Source: JAWVFM01 sp963843315 (GTDB taxonomy: Bacteria > Actinomycetota > Thermoleophilia > Solirubrobacterales > 70-9). Taken from it: a stretch of 64,000 nt of DNA. The position numbers were made by a program, and so were the translations under genes. Where the stretch lies: the NCBI GenBank assembly GCA_963843315.1, contig CAWJJU010000005.1, forward strand, positions 124,001 to 188,000, in the 5' to 3' direction. This document shows positions 52,643 to 61,088 of this stretch, in pieces. Each line of letters begins with the position of its first letter. The first letter of the stretch is position 1. Under the pieces are notes generated by a model that was given only the letters and a program-made list of their open reading frames with translations, did no database searches and was not told the DNA's origin.

Positions 52643-53513
52643 GCGCGAGGGCGGGGGAGGGCGGCCGCCCCGCGGTCAGCGTCGTCGTCCCGTTCCTGGG
52701 CGACGCGTCCGAGGCGCGGCTGACCATGGGGCGCCTCGGCGCGCTGGACCTCGTCGCCGGCGACGAGCGTGATCGTCGCCGACAACACGGGCCGTGGCGT
52801 CGTTCGCGGGGCCGGCGACCGAGGACATCGTTGTCGTCGACGCCTCGGGCGAGCGCTCCTCCTATCACGCCCGCAACGCGGGCGCGGCCCTGGCCCGCAA
52901 CGAGTGGCTCCTCTTCTGCGATGCCGACTGCACGCCGGAGCCGGGCCTGCTGGCCGCCTACTTCGACCCCCAGCCCGGCCCGCGCTGCGGCATCCTCGCG
53001 GGGCAGATCGACGGCGAGGCCGAGCAGGGCTCGCTGGTGGCGCGCTACACGCGCTCGCGCCGGTTCTTCCGCCAGGACGCGGGCTTCCTGTCCGAGGCCG
53101 GCACCGCGGCCACCGGCAACCTCATGGTCCGCCGCGACGCGTTCGAGGCGGCGGGCGGGTTCGTGGAGGGAATCCGCTCGGCCGGCGACGTCGAGCTGTG
53201 CCGGCGGCTGCGCGCCGCGGGCTGGACGCTCGAGGTCCGAAAGGGAGCCGTGGTGCGCCACCACCACCGCGACACGCTCCCGTCGCTGCTCTCGGCCATC
53301 GCGCGCTACGGGGCGGGCTCGCGCTGGCTCGACGAGCGTGATCCCGGGACCTCGCCTGCGTGGCCGCTGGTTCCCGGCCTGCTCGGGGTCGCGCGCGACG
53401 TCCCGCTACGCCTTCTACGCGGGGACGTGGAGGAGGCTGCGTTCAGGCTGATCGACGGCGCCGGGCTCGCCGCCCACGCCGTGGGCTACAGGCGAAGCAA
53501 CGCGGCGGGTTAG
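52639..53513 (+). CDS. Family 2 glycosyltransferase (two frameshifts)
   Basis: A GT-A fold glycosyltransferase of about 290 residues. Visible are PAVSVVVPFLGDASEARLTM, IVADNTGRG, YHARNAGAALARNEWLLFCD ADCTPEPGLLAAYF (DxD-like metal site), GTAATGNLMVRRDAFEAAGG FVEGIRSAGDVELCRRLRAA (acceptor and catalytic Asp region) and a C-terminal tail with no clear membrane helix. Breaks lie near 52767 and 52793, both in the nucleotide-binding strand region. Start TTG 52639 overlaps the relA stop (TTGA). Acceptor unknown; envelope glycan or lipid glycosylation is plausible. Confidence 0.82.
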
Positions 53514-53520
53514 CTGGTGC

Positions 53521-53647
53521 GGGGTCAGACCCTTGTAGACGGCACCTCCGAAGTGGCGGCCGAAGGGTCTGACCCCGCTCAAACCTCTGGGGTCAGACCC
53601 TTGTAAACGGCACGCTCCGAGCGGCTGCCGGAGGAGGGTCTGACCCC
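53521..53647. repeat. GGGGTCAGACCC-type repeat, locus 3, tandem pair
   Basis: Two tandem units with inverted ends: GGGGTCAGACCCTT (53521) to AAGGGTCTGACCCC (ending 53576), and GGGGTCAGACCCTT (53589) to AGGGTCTGACCCC (ending 53647). The interiors share GTA-ACGGCAC and are each about 30 bases. They fill the gap between two convergent genes and may also serve as a terminator there. Confidence 0.85.
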
Positions 53648-53654
53648 GCTCAAA

Positions 53655-54864
53655 CTAAAAGCCCCCCGTTCCGTTCGGGGTGCCCAGGCCGGTCGGCCCG
53701 TCGTATCCGGGCCCGCCGGTGCACAGGTAGGCCGGCGTGCAGGTCCCATTGCTCCCCGACGTCACGTCGAACAGCGACGAGGCGTGGGAGTAGGGGAACG
53801 AGCCGTAGTTCAGCGAGCTGCCGTTGCCCGCCAGCGCGTAGACCGAAGCGATGATCGGCGCCGATGCGCTGGTGCCGCCGACGACGCCCCAGCCCTTGAA
53901 GCACTGCCCCAGGAGCTGCGACAGCACGTTGCAGTTGCTGTCGTAGACGTTGACGCCGGTGTTCGGGTCGGCCACCGCGGAGACGTCGGCGACGGTGCGC
54001 CGGGCACAGCCGCTGTCGGTCTGCCAGGACTGCTTCGGCTCGAAGGCCGAGCAGCCGCTGCCGGCGCCGCTCCAGGCGCTCTCGGTCCAGCCACGGGCGT
54101 TCGGCGCCTTGCTGAGCGTCGTGCCCCCGACCGCGGTCACGTACGGCGACGCGGCAGGGTACTCGACCCCGTAGCCGCCGTCACCGGAGGAGACGGTGAT
54201 CGGGATGCCCTGATGGTTGAAATGGGAGTTGCTCGCCGTGTCGGAGCTCGACTCCGACGCGCCGTAGCTGTTGGAGATCTCGGTGGCTCCAAGCCGGGCG
54301 GCGGTGTCCTCCGCCGCGTACAGGTTGGCGTTGGCGTTCGAGCTCGCCTCGACGAGCAGGATGTGGCAGCTCGGGCACGTGGCCGAGACCATGTCCAGAT
54401 CGAGGCTGATCTCCAGGGCCCAGCCCTGGTTGTTGGCCGGGTACGAGCCCGGCGGTACCGCTCTGGTTGACCTTCTTGAAGCAGCCGTTTGCGGTGGTGC
54501 ACGGCGGCAAGCCGTAGGTCGAGCGGTACGTGCCCAGGTCGGCCTCGGCCGTCTTGTCGTCGTACGCGTCGACGATCGCGACGGTCTGGCCCGCGCCGCC
54601 GGACGGCAGCTTGTACGCGCTCTGAATGGCGCTGGGGCCATAGCCACCCGCGGGAGCGTTCGTGGCGAGCGGGTTGCCGTTGCGATGCGCGAGGAGCTTG
54701 AGGTTGCAGTGGCTGAATCCCGCCTGCTCCACAAGGGCGCACTTGCCCGGGATGGAGACGTGCGGGATCGAGACCGCGGCGCCGGCGCCGCCGGCGAGGA
54801 CCGCGGAAACGGCAAGCCCGGCGCCCAAGGCGGCTAGGCAGAGCCGTAGTCGTGCACGGATCAT
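53655..54864 (-). CDS. Secreted S53-family (sedolisin-like) serine peptidase (one frameshift)
   Basis: Acid serine-carboxyl peptidase of family S53, about 402 residues after correction. Signal peptide (LRLCLAALGAGLAVSAVLAG) then the catalytic domain directly: IQSAYKLPSGGAGQTVAIVD AYDD, GWALEISLDLDMVSATCPSC HILLVEA (catalytic Glu and Asp), TEISNSYGASE, VSSGDGGYGVEYPAASPYVT AVGGTTL (oxyanion Asp) and GVVGGTSASAPIIASVYALA (catalytic Ser), ending near GYDGPTGLGTPNGTGGF, the usual calcium-site region. The long pro-domain of typical S53 enzymes is absent. The frame breaks near 54456; the span is one base over a multiple of three. Confidence 0.87.
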
Positions 54865-54979
54865 TGAGGTATCCCTTTCCCCGGCGGCGGATGACGCCGG
54901 ACCTACGTGTCGCGGGCTCCGGCCTGAATCCCTGGCCTGGTTCCCGTACCCGGGCGCGTGCTACCCGCGTCCCAGATTC

Positions 54980-55402
54980 TCAAACACCAATCAGCTCGAG
55001 GGCGTCACGGATCGCCGCCGCAACCGCCTCGGCCTCTCCCTCCGCGTACTTGCGACGCGGCCAGAAGAACCCGCGCAGGCCGTCCTTGCGGTTGCGCGGC
55101 ACGACGTGCAGGTGGAAGTGGGGGACGCTCTGGCTGACGATGTTGTTGTTCGCGACGAAGACGCCCTGAGAGCCGGTCGCGTCGCGGACGGCGGCCGAGA
55201 GCGTTCTGGCATTTGCCCAGAGGGTCGCCGACAGAACGGGCGGCAGGTCCCAGATGGTCTCGTGGTGCTCGCGCGGGATCAGCAGGCTGTGGCCGGGGAA
55301 GAGCGGCCGCGTATCGAGGAACGCGATGGTGTCGTCGTCGGAGAAGACCACGTGGGCCTCCAGCTCGCCGGCGACGATGGCGCAGAAGACGCAGTCGCTC
55401 AT
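54980..55402 (-). CDS. HIT-family nucleotide hydrolase/transferase, first copy
   Basis: 140 residues. Starts with the Cys pair SDCVFCAIVAG, then EAHVVFSDDDTIAFLDTRPL FPGHSLLIPREHHETIWDLP, the Asn/Gln segment VANNNIVSQSVPHFHLHVVP R with the HIT triad (His-x-His-x-His). HIT hydrolases cleave AMP- or GMP-linked dinucleotides. Start is 1 base from the stop of the upstream lipid kinase, so it is the last gene of a minus-strand run from 59267 down. Confidence 0.92.
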   Translation of the reverse strand: MSDCVFCAIVAGELEAHVVFSDDDTIAFLDTRPLFPGHSLLIPREHHETIWDLPPVLSATLWANARTLSAAVRDATGSQGVFVANNNIVSQSVPHFHLHVVPRNRKDGLRGFFWPRRKYAEGEAEAVAAAIRDALELIGV

Positions 55403-56404
55403 CTAGGAGACGACGGTGAGCGCGCCTGGCTCGATCCCCAGCTCGACCTCGGCATGGTCTCCGATGTAGTCGCCGTCGACCTGCACCGGGACCGGGCGCG
55501 GGTGCCCGCGCTCGTCCGTGGCGGTGGCCGTGATCTTCGCCTCGGTGATCCCGGCGAAGTGGGAGATCTGGCGATGGTCGGCGATCGCGAGCCCGGTGCT
55601 GAGCGCGCGGGCGATGATGGTGGGGACGTCGCGCTGCGCGGCCCGCTTCAACACGGCGGCGGAGAGGGTGCCGTTGTCGATCGCGACCCCCTCGCAGATG
55701 CGAACCGGCTGCGAGCCGAAGTAGGTGAAGGGGTCGGAGTTCTGGACGATCGCGGTGATGCCCTCGCCACTTCCCTCGGGGGTGTCGATGCGCATGGTCG
55801 CCGGGTTCATCAGGTAGCGGCGGTAGAAGCCGGAGACGGCCGTGGAGACGTAGAACCAGCGGCCAGCGCGGGCCTTCAGCTTGGGATGGGCGTCGACGTG
55901 CTTGGCCGCCGTCGCGTCGAGGCCGGCGCCGCAGGCGAACAGGAAGCGCCGGCCGTTCGCCAGCCCCAGGTCCACGGGCCTGGGGCGGAAGTCGTCGGCC
56001 ATCGCCAGCAGGTGCTCGGTGGCGTCCACGACGTCGTTGGGAATGCCGAGCGTGCGGCAGACCACGTTGGTCGAGCCCCCCGGGAGAACCGAGACCGGGA
56101 TGCCGGTGCCCGCCACGCCGTTTGCCACCTCGTTCAGCGTGCCGTCGCCACCGAAGGCGACGACCAGGTCGTAGTGACCGTCGGCAGCCTCGCGGCCGAT
56201 CTCGGTCGCGTGGTCCTTGGCCTCGGTCGTCTCGGCCTCGACCTCGTAGCGGCCCTGCAGCGCGTAGACGACCAGGTTCTTCAGCCGGTCGGAGACCGTC
56301 GTCGCGTACGGGTTGACGATGATCAGCATGCGCTTCTTCTTCACCCTGCGCGCACGCCGCTTTTGTTCAGCCCCCTGGGGCTTCGCCGGAGCCGTCGCCG
56401 TCAC
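55403..56404 (-). CDS. Diacylglycerol kinase-family lipid kinase
   Basis: 333 residues of the DagK/YegS lipid kinase family. After a short basic N-terminus (KPQGAEQKRRARRVKKKR) come MLIIVNPYATTVSDRLKNL, DLVVAFGGDGTLNEVANGVA (ATP-binding GGDGT), VSVLPGGSTNVVCRTLGIPN, CGAGLDATAAKHVD, FYVSTAVSGFYRRYLMNPAT and PVPVQVDGDYIGDHAEVELG IEPGALTVV. GTG 56404 overlaps the stop of the upstream MBL gene (GTGA), fixing the start. It probably phosphorylates diacylglycerol or a related lipid in membrane lipid recycling. Confidence 0.93.
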   Translation of the reverse strand: MTATAPAKPQGAEQKRRARRVKKKRMLIIVNPYATTVSDRLKNLVVYALQGRYEVEAETTEAKDHATEIGREAADGHYDLVVAFGGDGTLNEVANGVAGTGIPVSVLPGGSTNVVCRTLGIPNDVVDATEHLLAMADDFRPRPVDLGLANGRRFLFACGAGLDATAAKHVDAHPKLKARAGRWFYVSTAVSGFYRRYLMNPATMRIDTPEGSGEGITAIVQNSDPFTYFGSQPVRICEGVAIDNGTLSAAVLKRAAQRDVPTIIARALSTGLAIADHRQISHFAGITEAKITATATDERGHPRPVPVQVDGDYIGDHAEVELGIEPGALTVVS

Positions 56405-57409
56405 CCTCCCGATCCTAGGGCCTCGAACCTCACGAGATCGCCGTCGTCGATCTCGCGGGCACGGCCGTCGCGGATCAGCAGGTCGGCGTGGCCGATCACC
56501 TCGGAGAGCGTGAGGTAGGCCTGGGTCACGGCCACGTTGCCCCACAGCGATTGGGCGATCTCGTAGGCGGTCCGGGGCCGCTCGCGCAGCAGCCCCAGGA
56601 TCTTCTCCGCCCGCCGGGCGTGCATCGCCATGCGCTCGTCGATGAGCTCGCGGTGGTTCGTCACCGGCTCGCCGTGCCCGGTCAGCACGATCTCCGCATC
56701 GAGCTCGCGGGTCTTCGCCAGCGAGTCCATGTAGGTCAGGAGGGCCTTCGGCCGCTCGGTCGACCCGTCGAGGGGCCGCGCGAGCAGCGGGTTCGAGGAG
56801 ATGTGGGCGATCAGGTGGTCGGCGGCGATCAGGATTCGCCGCTCGGCGTCCCAGAAGAGCGTGTCGGAGGGCGAGTGACCCGGGCGGTGCTGGACCTCGA
56901 GCGTGCGGTCGCGAAGCTCGAGCGGCCGGCCGTCGGTGAGCGGGCGCGTGATGGGCGCGTGCGAGCCCCAGGCCCGGAAGCTCCGCGAGACCGAGCGCAG
57001 CGCCACAACCACGTCCTCGGGGATCCCGTGGCGGCGCATGATGTCGGCCGCGAACGCGTCGTCGCGTTCGGCATCCTCGGCGAAGTTCTCGAAGAACGGG
57101 ACGGCCACGTCGATGGCCGCCACCTCGGCGCCGGAGCGCTCGACCACGATCTCCGCGAGCCCCAGGTGGTCGATGTGCTGGTGGGTGAGGATCACCAGCT
57201 CGATCGAGTCGATGGGATGGCCCAGCGCGCCGAGCTGGCGCTCCAGCTCGTCCAGGGCCTTTCCCGAGTTGGGCCCGGTGTCGACAAGGGTGAGGGGCTC
57301 GTCGTCGATCAGGTAGCAGTTGACCCGCCCGACCGCGAACGGGCGTCGGGATCGGAAGACGGTGAATACCCGCCTCCGCGGCGCGCTCCAGCGCCTCCTC
57401 TCCGGTCAC
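56401..57409 (-). CDS. Metallo-beta-lactamase-fold hydrolase (one frameshift)
   Basis: MBL-fold hydrolase of about 335 residues. After EEALERAAEAGIHRLPIPTP and the core strand VNCYLIDDEPLTLVDTGPNS come the metal motif VILTHQHIDHLGLAEIV (HxHxDH), VQHRPGHSPSDTLFW (His), AADHLIAHISSNPLLARPLD G (Asp), and LTGHGEPVTNHRELIDER (His). A C-terminal winged-helix-like region (RPRTAYEIAQSLWGNVAVTQ AYLTLSEVIGHADLLIRDG) is typical of the LACTB2-like group. The frame breaks near 57345, and the span is one base over a multiple of three. GTG 57409 overlaps the upstream mutase stop. Substrate unknown. Confidence 0.87.
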
Positions 57410-58779
57410 GACCTGATCTGGGCGAGGACCTCGTCGCGCTTGGCCTCCATGTCCGCAAAGGACACAAGCGACTCGAGGTTCAGCCGCAGCAGCGGCTCGG
57501 TGTTGGACGGGCGAATGTTCATGTGCCAGTCCGGATAGTCAATCGACACGCCGTCCAGCCAGCCGATCTCGGCGTCGGGGTGGCCCGCGGCGATCTCCTC
57601 CATCTTCGCCGTGGGGTCGGCGACCTCGGAGTTGATCTCGCCCGAGATGAAGTACTTCGAGCGCAGCTCGGCGACCATGTCGGCAAGCGAGCGGCCCGAG
57701 ACCGAGATCAGCTCGAGCACCGACAGGGCGGGGATGGTGCCCGTGTCGGCGCACCAGAAATCGCGGAAGTAGTAATGGCCGGAGACCTCGCCCGCGAAGG
57801 CGGCGCCCCTTTCGCGCATGGCGATCTTCATGAACGCGTGGCCCACGCGGCCCATGTGCGCGATGCCGCCCGCGGCCGCGACGGTGTCGGGCACCGCGCG
57901 GCTGGCGCGGACGTCGTAGAGGATCGTGGCGCCTGGCTCGCGCTCGAGCGTGCGGCGGGCGAGCAGCGCCGTGAGGAAGTCGCCGTCGACGAACGCGCCG
58001 TTGGAGTCGATGAAGAAGCAGCGGTCGGCGTCGCCGTCCCAGGCGATGCCCAGGTCGGCCCGCTCGGCGAGCACGCGGTCGATCACGAAGCTGCGGTTCT
58101 CGGGCAGCAGCGGGTTCGGCTCGTGGTCCGGGAACTCGCCGTCGGGCACCCAGTAGGTGGTCACGAGGTCCAGCCCGAGGCGCTCGAGCAGGGGGCCCGC
58201 CATCGGCCCGGCCATGCCGTTGCCGCCGTCGACCACGACCTTCAGCGGCTTGATCGCGCCTGGGTCGATGAACGACATGGCGCGCTCGTGGAAGTCCTCG
58301 TAGACGTCGACGATCTCGACCGATCCGCCGCCGGGCTCCTCGCCCAAGCCGGCCTCGATCGTGCGCCGGATGTCCTGGATGCCGGCGTCGCCCGACAGCG
58401 CCAGGGCGCCCTCTCGGACCAGCTTCATCCCCGTGTAGGCCTTCGGGTTGTGCGACGCGGTCACCATCACGCCGCCGTCGAGCTCGCGAGAGCCCACCAG
58501 GTGATAGAGCATCTCCGTCCCGACCATCCCGGCGTCGAGAACCGTGGCGCCCTCGGCCATCAGCCCGTCGCGCAAGCGTCCGGCCATGAGCGGCGCCTGG
58601 ATTCGCATGTCGCGGCCGATGCCGACCCGAAGCTCGCCGGGCTGCTTGCCGCGCAGGCTCGCCAGCACGCGCGAGAATCCCCGGCCGAGGAGGTACGCGG
58701 TCTCCTCGTCCATGTCGCGGCCGTACACGCCGCGGACGTCGTACGCCTTGAATATCGCGGGGTCGACCGCGGGTCTCAG
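57406..58779 (-). CDS. Phosphomannomutase/phosphoglucomutase (start uncertain)
   Basis: Alpha-D-phosphohexomutase of about 457 residues. Motifs: AVDPAIFKAYDVRGVYGRDM, LRVGIGRDMRIQAPLMAGRL, the phosphoserine loop GGVMVTASHNPKAYTGMK, metal loop GIAWDGDADRCFFID, GEVSGHYYFRDFWCADTGT and sugar-phosphate loop NIRPSNTEPLLRLNLES. The frame opens just after a TGA with CTG 58779; a TTG at 58783 lies in another frame and would need a one-base correction near 58770. It converts mannose 6-P or glucose 6-P to the 1-phosphate, feeding nucleotide-sugar synthesis. Overlaps the second HIT gene by 4 bases. Confidence 0.92.
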   Translation of the reverse strand: MRPAVDPAIFKAYDVRGVYGRDMDEETAYLLGRGFSRVLASLRGKQPGELRVGIGRDMRIQAPLMAGRLRDGLMAEGATVLDAGMVGTEMLYHLVGSRELDGGVMVTASHNPKAYTGMKLVREGALALSGDAGIQDIRRTIEAGLGEEPGGGSVEIVDVYEDFHERAMSFIDPGAIKPLKVVVDGGNGMAGPMAGPLLERLGLDLVTTYWVPDGEFPDHEPNPLLPENRSFVIDRVLAERADLGIAWDGDADRCFFIDSNGAFVDGDFLTALLARRTLEREPGATILYDVRASRAVPDTVAAAGGIAHMGRVGHAFMKIAMRERGAAFAGEVSGHYYFRDFWCADTGTIPALSVLELISVSGRSLADMVAELRSKYFISGEINSEVADPTAKMEEIAAGHPDAEIGWLDGVSIDYPDWHMNIRPSNTEPLLRLNLESLVSFADMEAKRDEVLAQIRS

Positions 58780-59267
58780 TCAAAACGGCCTCGCAGCGCC
58801 TCGTAGGACTGCTCGAGCGTCTGCGGCATGACCCGCGTGTCGGCGAGGACGGGCATGAAGTTGTTGTCGCCGCCCCAGCGCGGGACGACGTGCATGTGGA
58901 TGTGGTGCTCGACTCCGGCGCCCGCGACGCGCCCCTGGTTGAAGCCCACGTTGAAGCCGTGCGGGCTGTACCGATCCTCCAGGGTGTCCATCGCCTTGCG
59001 TCCCAGGGCCATCATCTCGGCGACCGTTTCGTCGGGTATGTCCTGAAGCCTTCCCACGTGCTCGAAGGGCGCGACCATGAGATGGCCGTTCGTGTACGGG
59101 TAGAGGTTGAGAATCACGAAGGCGCTCTCGCCGCGGTGGACGATCAGGTTCGCCTCGTCGTCGTCCTGCGCGGGCTTCGCGCAGAAGATGCAGGCCTCCT
59201 CGACGTCCTTGGCCGCGTCGCTCACGTACTTGAGGCGCCAGGGCGCCCAGATCCGTTGGCTCGCCAC
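58776..59267 (-). CDS. HIT-family hydrolase, second copy (Ap4A-type)
   Basis: 163 residues from GTG 59267. ASQRIWAPWRLKYVSDAAKD is the N-terminus usual for actinobacterial Ap4A-phosphorylase-like HIT proteins, followed by ACIFCAKPAQDDDEANLIVH R, NLYPYTNGHLMVAPFEHVGR, FNVGFNQGRVAGAGVEHHIH MHVVPRWGGDNNFMPVLADT RVMPQTL with the HIT triad. It differs from the first copy in the WAPWR start and longer C-terminus. It heads the minus-strand operon HIT2-mutase-MBL-lipid kinase-HIT1. Confidence 0.92.
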   Translation of the reverse strand: MASQRIWAPWRLKYVSDAAKDVEEACIFCAKPAQDDDEANLIVHRGESAFVILNLYPYTNGHLMVAPFEHVGRLQDIPDETVAEMMALGRKAMDTLEDRYSPHGFNVGFNQGRVAGAGVEHHIHMHVVPRWGGDNNFMPVLADTRVMPQTLEQSYEALRGRFD

Positions 59268-59343
59268 ACGGCCGCATCCTAGAGATGCCGCCCTCGGCAG
59301 CCGGGGGCGGGTTGGCGCCGCTGCGACCGGGTACGTCGGAGAC

Positions 59344-59697
59344 GTGGACGGGGACGGCTCCGCAGCAGGGTTGAGCGCCGAGGACGCCCGCATCGAGATC
59401 GCGGGCGCCGGCGCCCCCAGGTCGAAGGTGGTCGACGTGCGCTCGATGGACAACTTCGCCGAGGCGCACATTCCGGGCGCGCTCCTGACCGAGGACGGCG
59501 ACGCCGAGGCGGTTCGCTCGGCCATCTCCGACGTGGAGGGAATCGAGCGCTGGGTGGTCGTCTGCGCCGACGGCGACCGCAGCCGCGACATCGCCCAGGA
59601 GCTCGCAGGCGGCGACATCGAGGTCGCCTGGGTCGAGGGCGGGATGGACGCCTGGGCCGACGCGGGCAACTCCACGCAGCCGCCGGAGGAGCACTAG
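59344..59697 (+). CDS. Single-domain rhodanese-like protein
   Basis: 117 residues from GTG 59344. Rhodanese pattern: LSAEDARIEIAGAGAPRSKV VDVRSMDNFAEAHIPGALLT E, then the active loop VVVCADGDRSRDIAQELAGG (Cys with CxxGxRS form), and VAWVEGGMDAWADAG. The active Cys is present, so it may carry persulfide sulfur. It is divergent from HIT2 and convergent with corA. A link to the ThiS-like carrier 2.6 kb downstream is conceivable but only positional. Confidence 0.88.
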   Translation: MDGDGSAAGLSAEDARIEIAGAGAPRSKVVDVRSMDNFAEAHIPGALLTEDGDAEAVRSAISDVEGIERWVVVCADGDRSRDIAQELAGGDIEVAWVEGGMDAWADAGNSTQPPEEH

Positions 59698-59710
59698 CGG
59701 CTCGGGGCGC

Positions 59711-60736
59711 TCAGAGCCAGCCGCGGCGGCGGAAGTAGGCGAGCATCCCGCCGAGCACCAGGAACATCACGCCCAGGACCTCCCAGAAGGCGGCCACCGA
59801 GCCCTGTCCGGGCACGTGAACGTTCATGCCGAAGATGCTCGCGATGAGCGTCAGCGGCAGGAACACGACGCTGATCACGGTGAGGACTCGCAGCACGTCG
59901 TTGAGACGGTGGGAGATCACGGACTCGTTGGTGTCCTCGAGGCCCTCGATGACCTCCTTGTAGTTCTCGAGCATGTCCCAGATGCGCTCGTGCGAGTCGG
60001 CGATGTCGTCGAAGTAGATCTCCAGCTCGCCGCCCGGCGGCGCGAGGAAGGGCTGCTTGGCCTTCTCCAGGTCGCGGAGCACGGTCCGCTGCGGCCGGAT
60101 GACCTTGCGGAAGTTGATGATTTCCTGCTTGACGTTGGAGATGTCGCGCACGACGTCGGCGCCGCGACCCTCGAAGATCTCGTCCTCGAGCGCGTCGAGC
60201 TTGTTCCCGATCTTGCGCAGCATCGGGAAGCAGTAGTCGAACGAGTCGTCGACGATCCGGTAGACGAGATAGCCCGAGCCGCGCGAGAAGAGCTGCTCGC
60301 GAAGCTCCCCCTTGGCCCGGCAGCGCTCGAAGAGGTAGTCGACGGGCTGCAGGGGCTGGTTCGGGAGCGTGACCAGGAAGTCGCGGCCGACGAAGATGTC
60401 CAGCTCGCCCGCGTTCAGCCTGCCGACGGCCCGGTCGAAGACCGGGAAGTGCAGGACGATGAAGAGGTAGGTGGGGTACTCGTCGATCTTCGGCCGCTGG
60501 TTGCGCGACAGGACGTCCTCGAGGTCGAGGGGGTGGAAGTCGAAGTGCTCCTCCAGCCAGGCGCACTCCAGCGGCGAGGGCCGCTCGATATTGACCCAGC
60601 GCATGGTCTCGCCGGCCGGCGAGGACCATTCGACGCTCTGGACGTTGGGCTCGCGCTCGCGCGGCTCAGCGCCGGCCCGGAGAGGGTCGGTGACGCGCGA
60701 TGCGCGGCGTAGCCTCGGCTTCGGGAGGCTCGGCAT
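59711..60736 (-). CDS. corA: CorA-family magnesium/divalent metal transporter
   Basis: 341 residues. A large cytosolic N-terminal domain (MRWVNIERPSPLECAWLEEH FDFHPLDLEDVLSRNQRPKI DEYPTYLFIVLHFPVFD) leads to the long stalk helix and two C-terminal membrane segments (VLTVISVVFLPLTLIASIFG MNV, carrying the signature GMN, and FWEVLGVMFLVLGGMLAYF). Basic C-terminus RRRGWL. ATG 60736 is chosen; the longer open frame upstream crosses the SAM riboswitch and is not real. Divergent from the riboswitch-thrC transcript. Confidence 0.95.
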   Translation of the reverse strand: MPSLPKPRLRRASRVTDPLRAGAEPREREPNVQSVEWSSPAGETMRWVNIERPSPLECAWLEEHFDFHPLDLEDVLSRNQRPKIDEYPTYLFIVLHFPVFDRAVGRLNAGELDIFVGRDFLVTLPNQPLQPVDYLFERCRAKGELREQLFSRGSGYLVYRIVDDSFDYCFPMLRKIGNKLDALEDEIFEGRGADVVRDISNVKQEIINFRKVIRPQRTVLRDLEKAKQPFLAPPGGELEIYFDDIADSHERIWDMLENYKEVIEGLEDTNESVISHRLNDVLRVLTVISVVFLPLTLIASIFGMNVHVPGQGSVAAFWEVLGVMFLVLGGMLAYFRRRGWL

Positions 60737-60886
60737 CTGAAACCGCTTCGCTCGGGGTGGTTCCGACCATGCACCAAGGTTACTGCGGCGGCCGCGCGAG
60801 GCCGTAACCAGCCCGTCGCACGGGCAGCGCCGCCCAACCGTGTCGTCGTGCCTGGGGGGCTGGTATGGTGACGCCCACATAACCAC

Positions 60887-60999
60887 CACATCCAGAGGGG
60901 CGGAGGGACTGGCCCGTTGAAGCCCCGGCAACCCTCCCGAGGACCCAGTGTCCTTGGGGAAGGTGCCAATTCCAGCAGGTGAAGAGCCTGGGAGATGTG
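60887..60999 (+). promoter_or_regulatory. SAM-I (S-box) riboswitch
   Basis: S-box aptamer. The P1 closing stem pairs CACATC (60887-60892) with GATGTG (60994-60999). Conserved core pieces in order: AGAGGGGCGGAGGGACTGGC, CCGTTGAAGCCCCGGCAACC, GGTGCCAATTCCAGCAG, GAAGAGCCTGGGAGATG. It is followed by a terminator hairpin with a T tract, so SAM binding should stop transcription of thrC and the ThiS-like gene. A possible -10 box TATGGT lies at 60864-60869; the -35 is not clear. Placement before thrC rather than a classical met gene is notable. Confidence 0.95.
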
Positions 61000-61021
61000 A
61001 GTCGGACGCCCTTGCGAAGCG

Positions 61022-61057
61022 GCCTCTGCTCCCCCTCCACAGGCAGAGGCTTTTTTT
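61022..61057 (+). terminator. Riboswitch-controlled intrinsic terminator
   Basis: Stem GCCTCTGC (61022-61029) and GCAGAGGC (61043-61050) with a C-rich loop, followed by seven T (61051-61057), lying 32 bases before the thrC start. Together with the aptamer it forms the expression platform. Confidence 0.93.
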
Positions 61058-61088
61058 CGGCGACAACGAGCAGCGAGGACGAACGGAC

